From positions 1-20,682 of the IMG/VR virus record IMGVR_UViG_3300010883_000648: a stretch of 20,682 nt of DNA. The stretch is one strand, 5' to 3'. The DNA is from a virus. Below the pieces are notes generated by a model that made no database searches, was not told the origin of the DNA, and saw only the letters and a list, made by a program, of their open reading frames with translations. Shown here in pieces: positions 6,818 to 14,697 of this stretch. Numbering within the stretch: the first letter of the stretch is position 1; every line of letters starts with the position of its first letter. The translations under genes were made by a program, and so were the position numbers.

Positions 6818-7216
6818 ATGAAAATTGCAATGAGTAGTTTTGTATCTGAAGTAAAGGTGTATGCCGGAGAAGATTCATGGGAAGTTATAGGTGGTCGTCT
6901 CATTGGTAAGGTTAAGAACCTTAAGTATAAGTACACTATCACACAGGAGGAAATAAAAAAGAACTTAGATAAATCATACAAGCAATTACGTGAAACGTTT
7001 AAGAACCATAAGGGTATTGGAAACTTATTAAAGCCCATAGAGCCTAGAGATTGTGAGATATGTCAGATAACATTCACACCTGAGTTTCCTCATGCTTTCT
7101 TATGTAGTGATAAGTGTAGAGGTGAGAGAGCTAGGAATCGTGCTGGCTCTAAGACTAGGTACGTGAAGAAGGGTTACTTCCATCGTGTCAATAATAAGGA
7201 GAGCAAAAATGGCTAG
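6818..7216 (+). CDS. Zinc-ribbon protein, unknown
   Basis: This 132-aa protein has a basic helical N-terminal half and a zinc ribbon in its second half: CEIC (near 79-82) then CSDKCR (near 96-101), followed by an Arg/Lys-rich tail. The C-x2-C...C-x3-C form is common in phage DNA-associated proteins and as an accessory domain of HNH enzymes, but no HNH motif is present. GAGGGA precedes the ATG. It overlaps the region upstream of the integrase start, so the two may be co-expressed. Confidence 0.65.
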   Translation: MKIAMSSFVSEVKVYAGEDSWEVIGGRLIGKVKNLKYKYTITQEEIKKNLDKSYKQLRETFKNHKGIGNLLKPIEPRDCEICQITFTPEFPHAFLCSDKCRGERARNRAGSKTRYVKKGYFHRVNNKESKNG

Positions 7217-8339
7217 ACATAAAGAGCATACACTTAAGGTTACTAAGCGTATCGGTTCACCGTACTACCAGATATCTGGAACATACAACGGTCAACGTGT
7301 ACGCGAATCAACAGGACAAAAGACATTAGCTCGTGCTAGTATAGAGCTAGTGCGTATTATGGATGACCTTGATTGCAAGATGGATGTATCATCTACATTC
7401 AATCAGGTGTCTGATGTACACTTGTCTCTCATCACTAAGAAGACAGCCAATAAGGACTGTGAGTATTCCAAAAAACTGGGAAAATTTTTCGGGGATACTG
7501 CAATGTCTGACATAGGGTTCCGACCAAAACAATTCAAGGAACCTTTCCACCCTCTCAACCAGTACCTAATGACGAGGGCTAAGCATGACCTGTCTATCAC
7601 TACCATCAACAAAGAGCTGGCCTTCCTTAATTTGTTAGGTCAGAAGGCAGTGGTAGAGTATGGGTTACTCAAGCAGTGGACACCTGTTAGGTTAGTGGAC
7701 AGAGATGAGGCTACATTCTATGGCTTCAACCCACCGGGGCAGAAGTTAGCGTTGCAACCTGAATGGCAGGTGACATTACTTAATCACTTACCAGAATATC
7801 TAAGGGATGCAGCATTGTTCAGCATAAATACTGGCCAACGTGACTCAGTGGTGTGTAGCCTGCAGTGGGATTGGTTGGACTGTGATGGTAAGGATGCGAT
7901 GTGGCACTTCAAGGTACCAGCTTCATTCATGAAGTCAAGTCGTGAAGCATATGTTGTATTGAATGACGTAGCTACAAAAATTGTAGACAAGTACAAGGGG
8001 AACTGTTCCCCCTATGTATTTACTGACAACGCTGGATGGGCATTGACTAGTCAGCACTGCTACGCATACCGTATGGCTAGGTCTCATGCTGGAGATGTGT
8101 ACCCTGAGATACGTAACACTGACGTGCATAGTTATAAGCGCACGTTTATTACTAACCTATACAACGCTGGAGTTCCTCATGACTGGGTGCAACGGTTAGC
8201 TAATCATAAGCTACCTGATGTCACTGAGTTATATAATGTTATGGGGCCAGAGATGAGGATAACCATGCATGGTTACTTGCAACGGCTATGTAACATAACA
8301 CCAACACTTAGACTACAGAAGGGGGTTGCTAATGGATAA
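7209..8339 (+). CDS. int: Tyrosine recombinase / phage integrase
   Basis: The 376-aa protein has a tyrosine recombinase catalytic domain: Arg211 (NTGQRDSVV), Lys242 (MKSSREAYVVLN), His307 in HSYKRTF, His333 (LANHK) and the nucleophile Tyr342 (VTELY), 9 residues after His333. The second catalytic Arg (HxxR) is Lys310 here, followed by Arg311, an unusual variant. The N-terminal 60 residues look like an arm-type DNA-binding domain with basic beta strands. It would catalyse site-specific integration or dimer resolution. The ATG at 7209 follows AAGGAGAG and is preferred over an in-frame ATG at 7185 without a site. No repressor or excisionase is seen nearby. Confidence 0.85.
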   Translation: MARHKEHTLKVTKRIGSPYYQISGTYNGQRVRESTGQKTLARASIELVRIMDDLDCKMDVSSTFNQVSDVHLSLITKKTANKDCEYSKKLGKFFGDTAMSDIGFRPKQFKEPFHPLNQYLMTRAKHDLSITTINKELAFLNLLGQKAVVEYGLLKQWTPVRLVDRDEATFYGFNPPGQKLALQPEWQVTLLNHLPEYLRDAALFSINTGQRDSVVCSLQWDWLDCDGKDAMWHFKVPASFMKSSREAYVVLNDVATKIVDKYKGNCSPYVFTDNAGWALTSQHCYAYRMARSHAGDVYPEIRNTDVHSYKRTFITNLYNAGVPHDWVQRLANHKLPDVTELYNVMGPEMRITMHGYLQRLCNITPTLRLQKGVANG

Positions 8340-8505
8340 TAAAATAGATCTATCTTTAAGTCGTGATGAAATTTTAATTACTCTTGAGTGCTTACAAGAA
8401 GTGCTACAAGATTTGGTTGATGAGCCGGGAGGTGACAACGGTGCATACATTTCAATAGTTCGCGCGATAAGTAGGAAGCTTAAGGTGGTGCTGAATGGAA
8501 ACTAA
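8332..8505 (+). CDS. Small acidic protein, unknown (57 aa)
   Basis: The ATG at 8332 overlaps the integrase stop and follows AGGGGG (8319-8325). The frame runs 57 codons to TAA at 8503-8505, overlapping the next gene's start by 11 bases. The product is helical and acidic in the first half with a short basic helix at the end (ISRKLKVVLNG), and may be a regulatory or accessory protein. No family is recognised. It is supported by tight overlap on both sides and the ribosome site. Confidence 0.65.
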   Translation: MDNKIDLSLSRDEILITLECLQEVLQDLVDEPGGDNGAYISIVRAISRKLKVVLNGN

Positions 8506-8860
8506 AACAGTACGTGATGTGATAGAGGGCTTGAAGGCTGAGTACCTACGCCACTTCGGTACGCCACATAGCAACAAGGCATACACTGAACAGAGTAAGG
8601 CGATTAAGGCTCTAATCTCCGCAGTTGGTTCGGAGAATATACTACGTACCTTTAGGTTCTTGCTCAACTGTGGTGCTGATTGGTTACAGAACGCTAAGAA
8701 TATTGGTGGTCTAATCAAATGGTATGATGCTATCCAGACTATGATGCTCAACAGTCAGATGGCTACTAAGACAGGCTCATATGCTGAGGAAACTAGGAAG
8801 CGTGAGGCTAAGGAGAAGGATAGACTAGAAGCTTTTAGAAAGGAGATGTTAGATGACTGA
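8495..8860 (+). CDS. Helicase-adjacent protein, possible helicase loader or accessory
   Basis: This 121-aa helical protein ends in a long charged helix (EETRKREAKEKDRLEAFRKEM). It sits directly before, and overlaps, the DnaB gene by 8 bases. That position is where phage helicase loaders or initiators (DnaC/lambda P/gp59 type) often lie, but it lacks a Walker motif and I recognise no family. The assignment is from position only. GTGCTGAATG gives a weak ribosome site, so translation may be coupled to the upstream small gene. Confidence 0.5.
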   Translation: METKTVRDVIEGLKAEYLRHFGTPHSNKAYTEQSKAIKALISAVGSENILRTFRFLLNCGADWLQNAKNIGGLIKWYDAIQTMMLNSQMATKTGSYAEETRKREAKEKDRLEAFRKEMLDD

Positions 8861-10190
8861 CCAACAGATACCACACTCAAGAGAAGCAGAGTACTCAGTG
8901 TTGGGTAGTATCATGCACTCACCTGAGCTAATGCCAGAGGCTATGTCACTGGCAGAGGACGAGGACTTCTTTAACACAGAGAACAGAGAGTTGTTCCAGC
9001 TGATGAAGGGGTTGTCTAAGAAGGGTACAGACATTGATGTTATAAGTTTGGCTGAACTCTACCGTAACATGGGACGTGGTCAAGATGGGCACATAGAATT
9101 TCTAAGCATCATCGAAGACTACATGCCAACAGGTAGTATGCTAGCCAACCACTGCAAGAAACTCAAGGGACTTACCATCCAACGTAAGTTCATTGACAAC
9201 ATGCAAGAGGTAATGCATAAGGCTGGCAAGATAATGGATGACCCTGTCCAACTATTAGAGGACGCACATGGGTCACTGTTCAGGCTTATGCAATCAGCTG
9301 AGTCAAACGCATCATACAAAGATGTGTATGGCCCGGAGGAAATGGCAACGCTTGGGTATGACAACGCTAAGAAAATGTTTGAATCACCTAGTGAGAATGC
9401 TGGCTATACTACTGGCCTCCCATTACTTGACAAGCATATCAAATGGCTAAAGGATTACAACCTTATCGCAGCCAGTACTGGCGTGGGTAAGACGGGGCTA
9501 GCTATTAACATAGCTCTCAACGTTGCAATGCAGAAGGCACCCATACTATACGTCAACCTTGAGATGAATATAGATGAGATCGTAACACGTATCCTATCTA
9601 TACTATCAGGGGTAGAGATGGATAAGATTGCAACGGGTGATTACGGGGAAAACCCTGAACACTTCCAACTTGTCGCTAGGTTTGCTGAAGAATTAGAGAG
9701 GCGTTCACTCTACATGTCAGACAATAAGCCTAAGACTATAGATCATATCATCAGTATGATTAACAAGTATCATGCTAAGCATGACATCAAGGTAGTAGTG
9801 ATTGATTACATTGGCCATATCTCTGATGACAGGCTAGCTTTTAAGGAGAACAATAAACGTATCACCCTTGGTAGGTATAGCCAAGCATTAAAGAATGCAT
9901 GCACTAAGCTGGGTATCAAGCTGGTCATCGTAGCCCAGATGAATAGAGAAGGTGAGAAGGAAGCAGAGATGTATAATATAGGTGAGTGTTATCAACTAGC
10001 ACAAGATGCTGACATCTTCATGATCCTATACTATGAGTGGATAACTAACGTTGACAAAGAACCGGGAGCACCCGATAAGTATAAGCAATACCTCCTCAAC
10101 TTGAGGAAGAACCGCAACGGGCCAGCTCCTCGCATCATCAAGCTTAACTACAATGAACGTACACAACTTATAACGGAAGGCGAGATATGA
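8853..10190 (+). CDS. dnaB: Replicative DNA helicase, DnaB family
   Basis: The 445-aa protein has the DnaB N-terminal collar (HSREAEYSVLGSIM and DFFNTENRELF near 8-50) and a RecA-like C-domain with Walker A AASTGVGKT (206-214), Walker B VVVID (314-318) and AQMNRE (361-366) with the Gln switch. It unwinds DNA 5' to 3' at the phage fork as a hexamer. AAGGAGATG precedes the ATG, which overlaps the upstream gene. No primase domain (TOPRIM) is present, unlike T7 gp4, so primase must be host or elsewhere in the genome. Confidence 0.92.
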   Translation: MTDQQIPHSREAEYSVLGSIMHSPELMPEAMSLAEDEDFFNTENRELFQLMKGLSKKGTDIDVISLAELYRNMGRGQDGHIEFLSIIEDYMPTGSMLANHCKKLKGLTIQRKFIDNMQEVMHKAGKIMDDPVQLLEDAHGSLFRLMQSAESNASYKDVYGPEEMATLGYDNAKKMFESPSENAGYTTGLPLLDKHIKWLKDYNLIAASTGVGKTGLAINIALNVAMQKAPILYVNLEMNIDEIVTRILSILSGVEMDKIATGDYGENPEHFQLVARFAEELERRSLYMSDNKPKTIDHIISMINKYHAKHDIKVVVIDYIGHISDDRLAFKENNKRITLGRYSQALKNACTKLGIKLVIVAQMNREGEKEAEMYNIGECYQLAQDADIFMILYYEWITNVDKEPGAPDKYKQYLLNLRKNRNGPAPRIIKLNYNERTQLITEGEI

Positions 10191-10432
10191 TCCACTACGC
10201 AATACAACTAATCCTATGTGTATGGGCAGCTATAAGCGTTAGCTTAGTTGCTAGGCAGTATAAGTATGCACTGTACATAGGGATGTCTAGTAACCTATGC
10301 TTCATAGCATGGTGGATATTCACTCAACAACATGGCTTCTTGGTAGGTGACTTGATGTTCACTGCCATTTGGCTTAGAGAAATAAGGAGAAAGCAATGGG
10401 TCGATTCACTAAGGACGCAGAGGAAATCTTAG
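10187..10432 (+). CDS. Three-helix inner-membrane protein, unknown
   Basis: This 81-aa protein has three hydrophobic segments (about 5-22, 27-46 and 51-64) and a basic C-terminal tail (RRKQWVDSLRTQRKS). Its ATG overlaps the DnaB stop by ATGA. It resembles PnuC-type small helices and also fits a holin by size and position upstream of an endolysin, but the endolysin is 1.6 kb away and no holin family motif is visible. Either reading is inference. Confidence 0.5.
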   Translation: MIHYAIQLILCVWAAISVSLVARQYKYALYIGMSSNLCFIAWWIFTQQHGFLVGDLMFTAIWLREIRRKQWVDSLRTQRKS

Positions 10433-10857
10433 AAGGGAAAGGTGTTGCACCCGAACGTCCACTTGTGTTACAATTATTAGGGCGGATCGTCAATGAGGTG
10501 TATGATAACTTTGCGGATGATAATGATAAGAGCAAGACGATTGCAGATAGGCAGCGCATAGCATTAGACAAAACGTTTAAGAGTCTCAACGTAACTCATA
10601 TTGATGAGTGGCGCAGGGATCTTGAGCGTGATGGGTATGTTAAAATGTTCTCACCATTGTTAGGAGAGTGCTTCTACTTATGTAAGGATGACAACGCATT
10701 CAATTTTGTCAACAAGGGTGGTGACAGTGTAGATATAATTGACAAAGAGTTGATCGCTTATAGCGCAGATGAATTAAAGCATTTAAAAACTTTGACTAAG
10801 GAGGATGTGAAATGGATTCATCTAGGGAAGAAGTTCAAGGGGCAATTGATAAGCTAA
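10396..10857 (+). CDS. Hypothetical protein (153 aa)
   Basis: The ATG is preceded by AAGGAGAAAGCA and overlaps the membrane-protein gene by 37 bases. The product is mixed alpha/beta with acidic and basic patches and no motif I recognise. It lies in the replication arm after DnaB. Its last 46 bases overlap the following small gene. Confidence 0.6.
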   Translation: MGRFTKDAEEILEGKGVAPERPLVLQLLGRIVNEVYDNFADDNDKSKTIADRQRIALDKTFKSLNVTHIDEWRRDLERDGYVKMFSPLLGECFYLCKDDNAFNFVNKGGDSVDIIDKELIAYSADELKHLKTLTKEDVKWIHLGKKFKGQLIS

Positions 10858-10982
10858 GGAACATGGTGTCTGCTTTGCTGTACTCTACTCAAGAACAATC
10901 TAAGGCGTTGAAGATGCAGGAGGATCAGTTGTATTTTTTCCAAGAGGAATTAGAGAGAGGAGTCCCTGATGATCGCAGTTAA
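10812..10982 (+). CDS. Small coiled-coil protein (56 aa)
   Basis: AAGGAGG (10798-10804) stands 7 bases before the ATG, an excellent ribosome site, and the frame runs 56 codons to a TAA at 10980-10982. The product is helical with regular hydrophobic spacing (LRNMVSALLYSTQEQSKALK, then EDQLYFFQEELERG), fitting a coiled coil. It overlaps the preceding gene by 46 bases and the next by 14. Function is unknown; a dimeric regulator or inhibitor is possible. Confidence 0.6.
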   Translation: MDSSREEVQGAIDKLRNMVSALLYSTQEQSKALKMQEDQLYFFQEELERGVPDDRS

Positions 10983-11451
10983 TAGTAAGCCTAAGCTAGA
11001 GACTCAATCAGATGTTGACATTAAAAATTTAGTGAAAAAATTTTTGATGGAAGATCAAGTCTGTAAGATACACGACCTATATGAACGCATGTATTATGCT
11101 GACTGGTTCTGTTCTAATATTAATGAGACTAAGTATTGGTTTTCAGAATTTAAGCGCAGACATATTAACCACGATCAATATCCAGAAGGCACCATACTTT
11201 CATTGCACAAATATCTACGGCTGAGAGAGTACTCAATGTTCACTGGGAATCCATCACAGTTTGTTGTGCTATTTAATGATGGGTTGTTCTACCATACTGT
11301 TAGAAGTGACAACAAACAACCGCTATCCTTTCAAGGACGCAATGATCGTGGGCATGATGGTGATGTTGAACCATGCGTAATGATAGTTCCCGATCAGTTT
11401 AGTCGTGTTGCTGGGTGGAAAGAATGGATGGCCATTCGGAGGAGAAACTAA
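10969..11451 (+). CDS. Hypothetical protein (160 aa)
   Basis: The ATG at 10969 follows GAGAGGAG and overlaps the upstream small gene. The C-terminal half has an alternating beta pattern with a conserved-looking segment (FVVLFNDGLFYHT, then GRNDRGHDGDVEP and CVMIVPDQFSRV). Its charged loop with DxxD/HD residues hints at a metal site, but no known nuclease motif is complete. It is directly upstream of a resolvase-type nuclease gene. Confidence 0.6.
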   Translation: MIAVNSKPKLETQSDVDIKNLVKKFLMEDQVCKIHDLYERMYYADWFCSNINETKYWFSEFKRRHINHDQYPEGTILSLHKYLRLREYSMFTGNPSQFVVLFNDGLFYHTVRSDNKQPLSFQGRNDRGHDGDVEPCVMIVPDQFSRVAGWKEWMAIRRRN

Positions 11452-11454
11452 AGT

Positions 11455-11850
11455 ATGAGCAAAGCCAGTAGAGATAAGGGTCAGCGTGGTGAGCGTGAAG
11501 TATGCAAACTATTAGAGGGCCACTTAGGTATAGCATTCAAGCGTAACCTAATGCAGACAGCTGAAGGTGGGCATGATGTGTTGGGCTTGGATGGCTGTGC
11601 TATTGAAGTGAAACGATGTGAGAAGTTAGCATTAGAAAAGTGGTGGAAGCAAACAGTAACTCAGGCTAAGGATGTTAGTGCACTGCCAGTGTTATTCTTT
11701 AGGCGCAACAGTGAAGAATGGACGGTGGCTGTACCAACGTTCACGCTTATGAATTGGATCACGCTACCCATGGACAATCATTACTCACTCATGTCAGTTA
11801 CGCAGTTCACCCAATTCTATAGCCAACTAAAAGCTAAGGGAGGATTGTGA
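11455..11850 (+). CDS. PD-(D/E)XK Holliday junction resolvase-like nuclease
   Basis: This 131-aa protein has the small PD-(D/E)XK layout of archaeal-type Hjc-like resolvases: KGQRGEREV near 8-16 with Glu14, Asp41 (GGHDVLG) and Glu51-Val-Lys53 (AIEVKRCE), then a helix and VLFFRR beta strand. It would cut branched DNA during replication or before packaging. It follows the previous gene by 3 bases; a GGAGG site lies about 11 bases upstream. Confidence 0.8.
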   Translation: MSKASRDKGQRGEREVCKLLEGHLGIAFKRNLMQTAEGGHDVLGLDGCAIEVKRCEKLALEKWWKQTVTQAKDVSALPVLFFRRNSEEWTVAVPTFTLMNWITLPMDNHYSLMSVTQFTQFYSQLKAKGGL

Positions 11851-12062
11851 TGGTAAAAGGTATACCAGTCGAACGTCCTACGGGGGCAGACTTGAGAACA
11901 AGAGTGCAGCGACCAGACGAAGAGCTTAACTTTTTATACACTGAAGAGCATAAGGTATCACGTAGTAAGACTAAGGTTGTGGAATGTTTGTTGGCGGTGG
12001 AGGAATACATTCTCTACCTTGAGAAGAAACTTAAATCAATGGAGAAGAAAACGTGGACGTAA
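11850..12062 (+). CDS. Small charged helical protein (70 aa)
   Basis: GGGAGG (11838-11843) precedes ATG 11850 by 6 bases; a GTG at 11847 is also in frame but worse placed. The ATG overlaps the resolvase stop. The product ends in a long helix (VVECLLAVEEYILYLEKKLKSM) that may form a coiled coil. No family recognised, and no membrane segment, so it is not a spanin or holin. Confidence 0.55.
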   Translation: MVKGIPVERPTGADLRTRVQRPDEELNFLYTEEHKVSRSKTKVVECLLAVEEYILYLEKKLKSMEKKTWT

Positions 12063-12451
12063 ACAAATTTAGTGAGAAGTCTAAGTCTAAACTAGAGACA
12101 TGTGATAAAAGAATACAAAAAATATTAAAGAAGGTGCTGAAAGTTTGTGACTGCACCGTACTAGAAGGACACCGTAGTCGTACCAGACAGGATGATATGT
12201 TCCATACAGGTAAGTCACGCATAAAGCATCCACATAGTAAGCATAACACTAACCCATCGCTAGCTGTAGACGTGGCACCCTACCCTATTGATTGGAATGA
12301 CAGGGAACGTTTCTCTTTATTTGCTGGCCTAGTGATGGGCGTTGCAGCAAGCATGGATATTAAACTTAGATGGGGTGGTGACTGGGATGGTGACTGGCTA
12401 GTGAATGACAATGGCTTTGATGACCTTCCTCACTTTGAGTTGGTAGACTAA
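12053..12451 (+). CDS. M15-family endolysin (L-Ala-D-Glu type peptidase)
   Basis: The 132-aa protein has the M15 zinc peptidase pattern: His64 (SKH), Asp73 (AVDVAPYP) and His127 in PHFEL, with a W-G-G-D-W segment before it. The His-to-Asp spacing is two residues longer than in most M15C enzymes. It would cleave peptidoglycan stem peptides at lysis. No signal peptide is seen, so a holin is needed. The start is GTG at 12053, supported by GGAG at 12041-12044. It overlaps the preceding gene by 10 bases. Confidence 0.8.
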   Translation: MDVNKFSEKSKSKLETCDKRIQKILKKVLKVCDCTVLEGHRSRTRQDDMFHTGKSRIKHPHSKHNTNPSLAVDVAPYPIDWNDRERFSLFAGLVMGVAASMDIKLRWGGDWDGDWLVNDNGFDDLPHFELVD

Positions 12452-12465
12452 ATGGAGACAGTCTA

Positions 12466-12714
12466 ATGACAGAGTATAAAGAAAGAATATCAGGGGAGCG
12501 TACACTGTACGAACCCTTCTGGGTATCTAGGTTAGAGGATAAGCTTGACCAACTAATAAGTTTGTCTATGCTTTCTCCTCCAGAATCAATCAAGCCTATA
12601 GAACGTAGGCTTACCAATAAAGAACGCAGGTCACCTAGGAGTATAGAGTATCGTGCTACCCTATGGTTGAGCTATGCTGTTGGTAGTGCTAGGTTTGATA
12701 GAAGAAAGCAATGA
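12466..12714 (+). CDS. Hypothetical basic protein (82 aa)
   Basis: The ATG follows GGAGACAG about 6 bases upstream and 14 bases after the endolysin stop. The product is rich in Arg and Lys in its C-terminal half (ERRLTNKERRSPRS). No family is assigned. It is the last plus-strand gene; its stop is only 2 bases from the minus-strand stop of the terminase ATPase gene. Confidence 0.6.
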   Translation: MTEYKERISGERTLYEPFWVSRLEDKLDQLISLSMLSPPESIKPIERRLTNKERRSPRSIEYRATLWLSYAVGSARFDRRKQ

Positions 12715-12716
12715 AA

Positions 12717-13436
12717 TTATATAACCTCGCAGCATATATCCCCGAAGAATGTCCCACCGCAAGCAGAACTTAAGCCTACTATCTTCTTTGCCATAGGTAC
12801 GGCAGCAGTATAGGCTTCCTCAAACTCAGGCTGGAAGGCGCACTCATCTGATACCACTAAGCTAGCAGTACGTGAGCGAATGATGTGTGCCCCTTCTGGT
12901 ATTCCATGAGCAATACTCCCGTTCCCGAATCTCATCTTAGCATAACTAGTATCAACTGGTACCATCTCCTTTAACCAATCAGGTAGATGGTGATATACGA
13001 ATGACATCCTAGCATTCTCCATCTTCTTATCAAACACTAGGGCTGCAGCATCCTCCTCCTTCTTTGACTGTATGAACACAGCCTGATGTGGATGGAATAG
13101 GCATAGCCATAACGAATAGAGCACAGCTACCCATGACATCATGATCTGTCTGCTCTTAGGTATGAACAGTCGATCCGATTCATGGATAACTTCTATGATC
13201 TTACGCAAGTAAGGCTTATCAGGGAAAGGTTTCATCGGTGAGTCAGTGTCATGCTCATCCTTTGTCATGACATAGCCAGAGAAGATGAAATTATTTGGGT
13301 GGGCTATCCAATCCTTTAGCAACAGGAGCTTGTGGAGTTCCTGTAATGAGTCCGAAGATAGCCGACTCAAGCCCTTCGTTAGTAAGTCCTTGTCCATTCC
13401 CCGCAATGAGGTGAGCGTGTTTAGCTGGTTTGTCAT
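12717..13436 (-). CDS. Terminase large subunit, ATPase half only
   Basis: The 239-aa product has the TerL ATPase domain: an N-terminal LLLLKDWIAHP and VMTKDEHD segment, Walker A-like PKSRQIMMSW (93-102), FIQSKKEEDAA, Walker B LVVSDECAF (193-201, Asp197/Glu198) and motif III GLSSA (221-225). It stops 14 residues later, where a normal TerL continues into the nuclease domain. That nuclease half is encoded by another gene 1.46 kb upstream in transcription order (14900-15778). The ATG at 13436 overlaps the small-subunit gene by 146 bases and lacks a clear ribosome site; ATG at 13397 is an alternative. TerL family resemblance begins near residue 31. Confidence 0.85.
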   Translation of the reverse strand: MTNQLNTLTSLRGMDKDLLTKGLSRLSSDSLQELHKLLLLKDWIAHPNNFIFSGYVMTKDEHDTDSPMKPFPDKPYLRKIIEVIHESDRLFIPKSRQIMMSWVAVLYSLWLCLFHPHQAVFIQSKKEEDAAALVFDKKMENARMSFVYHHLPDWLKEMVPVDTSYAKMRFGNGSIAHGIPEGAHIIRSRTASLVVSDECAFQPEFEEAYTAAVPMAKKIVGLSSACGGTFFGDICCEVI

Positions 13437-13953
13437 ATCCGAACATGTCCCTTAATGATTTCAAAGCATCCATCTTACTGTAGAATGTTAGGTCAACGCC
13501 CTTGCCATACTTACCTTTGTTAATAGTAATGACTGGCTTGAGGTCAACAACATCTGATGCCTTTGATTCTAACTCCCCGTCTTTATTATAGCTCACATAG
13601 TCAGACGGGTTGAGGAATGCAATACGTGCATACTCCTCAGCCACCCTGTCTAATGAGATATTCAGCCTATCCTGTAGTTCAAACTTCCTTGCCTCCAACC
13701 TTGCTAAGAATTTATTGTCATGCATCAACTTAGATACCATCTTCGATGCGCTCTTCATAGCATAGCCAGCCCTGATAGCCAACCCAACATAACTCTTATT
13801 AGGATTCATTATGAGTTGCTCAATGAACAAGTCCTGCTTGTCCACTTGGTATCCATCGCCAGTAGCTACAGTCTTAGCTGACTTCTTAGGTGTAGGATCC
13901 TTTGACAACTCCTTATTTTTATGTACACCTGATAATAGTTTAGATCCCATCAT
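13291..13953 (-). CDS. Terminase small subunit (Terminase_2-like)
   Basis: The 220-aa protein resembles Terminase_2/XtmA small subunits: a basic N-terminus, then a helix-turn-helix-like YVGLAIRAGYAMKSASKM region near 55-72, then a long helix (LEARKFELQDRLNISLDRV) and IAFLNPSDYV. It would bind the phage packaging site and bring DNA to the large subunit. It overlaps the terminase ATPase gene by 146 bases and the upstream 189-aa gene by 4. The start could be ATG 13953 or ATG 13950. Confidence 0.75.
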   Translation of the reverse strand: MMGSKLLSGVHKNKELSKDPTPKKSAKTVATGDGYQVDKQDLFIEQLIMNPNKSYVGLAIRAGYAMKSASKMVSKLMHDNKFLARLEARKFELQDRLNISLDRVAEEYARIAFLNPSDYVSYNKDGELESKASDVVDLKPVITINKGKYGKGVDLTFYSKMDALKSLRDMFGYDKPAKHAHLIAGNGQGLTNEGLESAIFGLITGTPQAPVAKGLDSPPK

Positions 13954-14519
13954 CCATATCCAGCTCGACCACCAATACCTGCTGGTCTAGCTGCCTTTTT
14001 TCTGCTGCGTTTATCATAGAAGTCGAGTAGTCGTACCATGCAATCACGCACTGGTGGGTAGTTAGACTTGACCGCTTCTTTACATCCACCCCATAGCCTT
14101 AGTAGAGCCTTGTCACTCCCCGGCTTGTTCCTTGAGAACCATTCTCTCATGATAACGGAGGCATTATTCCTACGCTTCTCATCCTCAAACATCACACGCA
14201 CACCGAGTTCTTTCTTGATACGGCTACGTAAGTCCTCATCGTTTGACACAACTATCAAACGCTCAACCATATCCTGATGCAACATCTCTTTTACTTCTGA
14301 CATAAACTCAGGTGACATCCTACCTATTGCCTCATCAAAGAGGTGATACTCAATGCCATCCTTCATCTCCATCTTGGTGCCTACTATACAGTATGCATTA
14401 CTATGGTCATCAGTGCCAAGAAACAGGCATGCCATCGTTAGATGACACAGCCTGAACTTGCCCTCATGTTTCAACGCAATGCCAGCACCTACATGCTTTA
14501 TCTTACCCGTCAATTCCAT
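13950..14519 (-). CDS. Hypothetical protein (189 aa)
   Basis: The start overlaps the upstream 64-aa gene by 17 bases with only a weak ribosome site, so translation is probably coupled. The product is alpha/beta with an early beta hairpin (CHLTMACLFLG), a long charged middle and a very basic Arg/Lys/Gly-rich C-terminus (RSRKKAARPAGIGGRAGYG), fitting DNA binding. No family is recognised. It lies just before the terminase small subunit. Confidence 0.6.
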   Translation of the reverse strand: MELTGKIKHVGAGIALKHEGKFRLCHLTMACLFLGTDDHSNAYCIVGTKMEMKDGIEYHLFDEAIGRMSPEFMSEVKEMLHQDMVERLIVVSNDEDLRSRIKKELGVRVMFEDEKRRNNASVIMREWFSRNKPGSDKALLRLWGGCKEAVKSNYPPVRDCMVRLLDFYDKRSRKKAARPAGIGGRAGYG

Positions 14520-14697
14520 TATGTTTATTCAACGTAAGCATCGAAGACTCAACTACGTTACATACATAGTCGTCTGCATGCTTACGTCCTTCCTTACCAT
14601 TTAATGCGTCAGTCAAATCCGCTGTCAAAATAGGATTATCCATCAGCTTATTGTAATCATCCCCCAGTTCTTCCTCAGTGTATAACTCTCCCGGCAT
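14503..14697 (-). CDS. Small acidic protein (64 aa)
   Basis: On the minus strand AAGGAG lies 7 bases before the ATG at 14697, a strong ribosome site, and the gene overlaps the following 189-aa gene. The product is acidic with an EELGDDYNKLMDNPILT segment and no known motif. Context (between packaging genes) is the only hint of role. Confidence 0.6.
   Translation of the reverse strand: MPGELYTEEELGDDYNKLMDNPILTADLTDALNGKEGRKHADDYVCNVVESSMLTLNKHNGIDG

Noticed and set aside
12717-12760. Split intein at the terminase break
   Set aside because: The ATPase half has a Cys after motif III, but only 13 residues follow it, with no intein N-block, and the nuclease half has no His-Asn before a Cys/Ser/Thr near its start. 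It reads as ordinary terminase sequence that stops.
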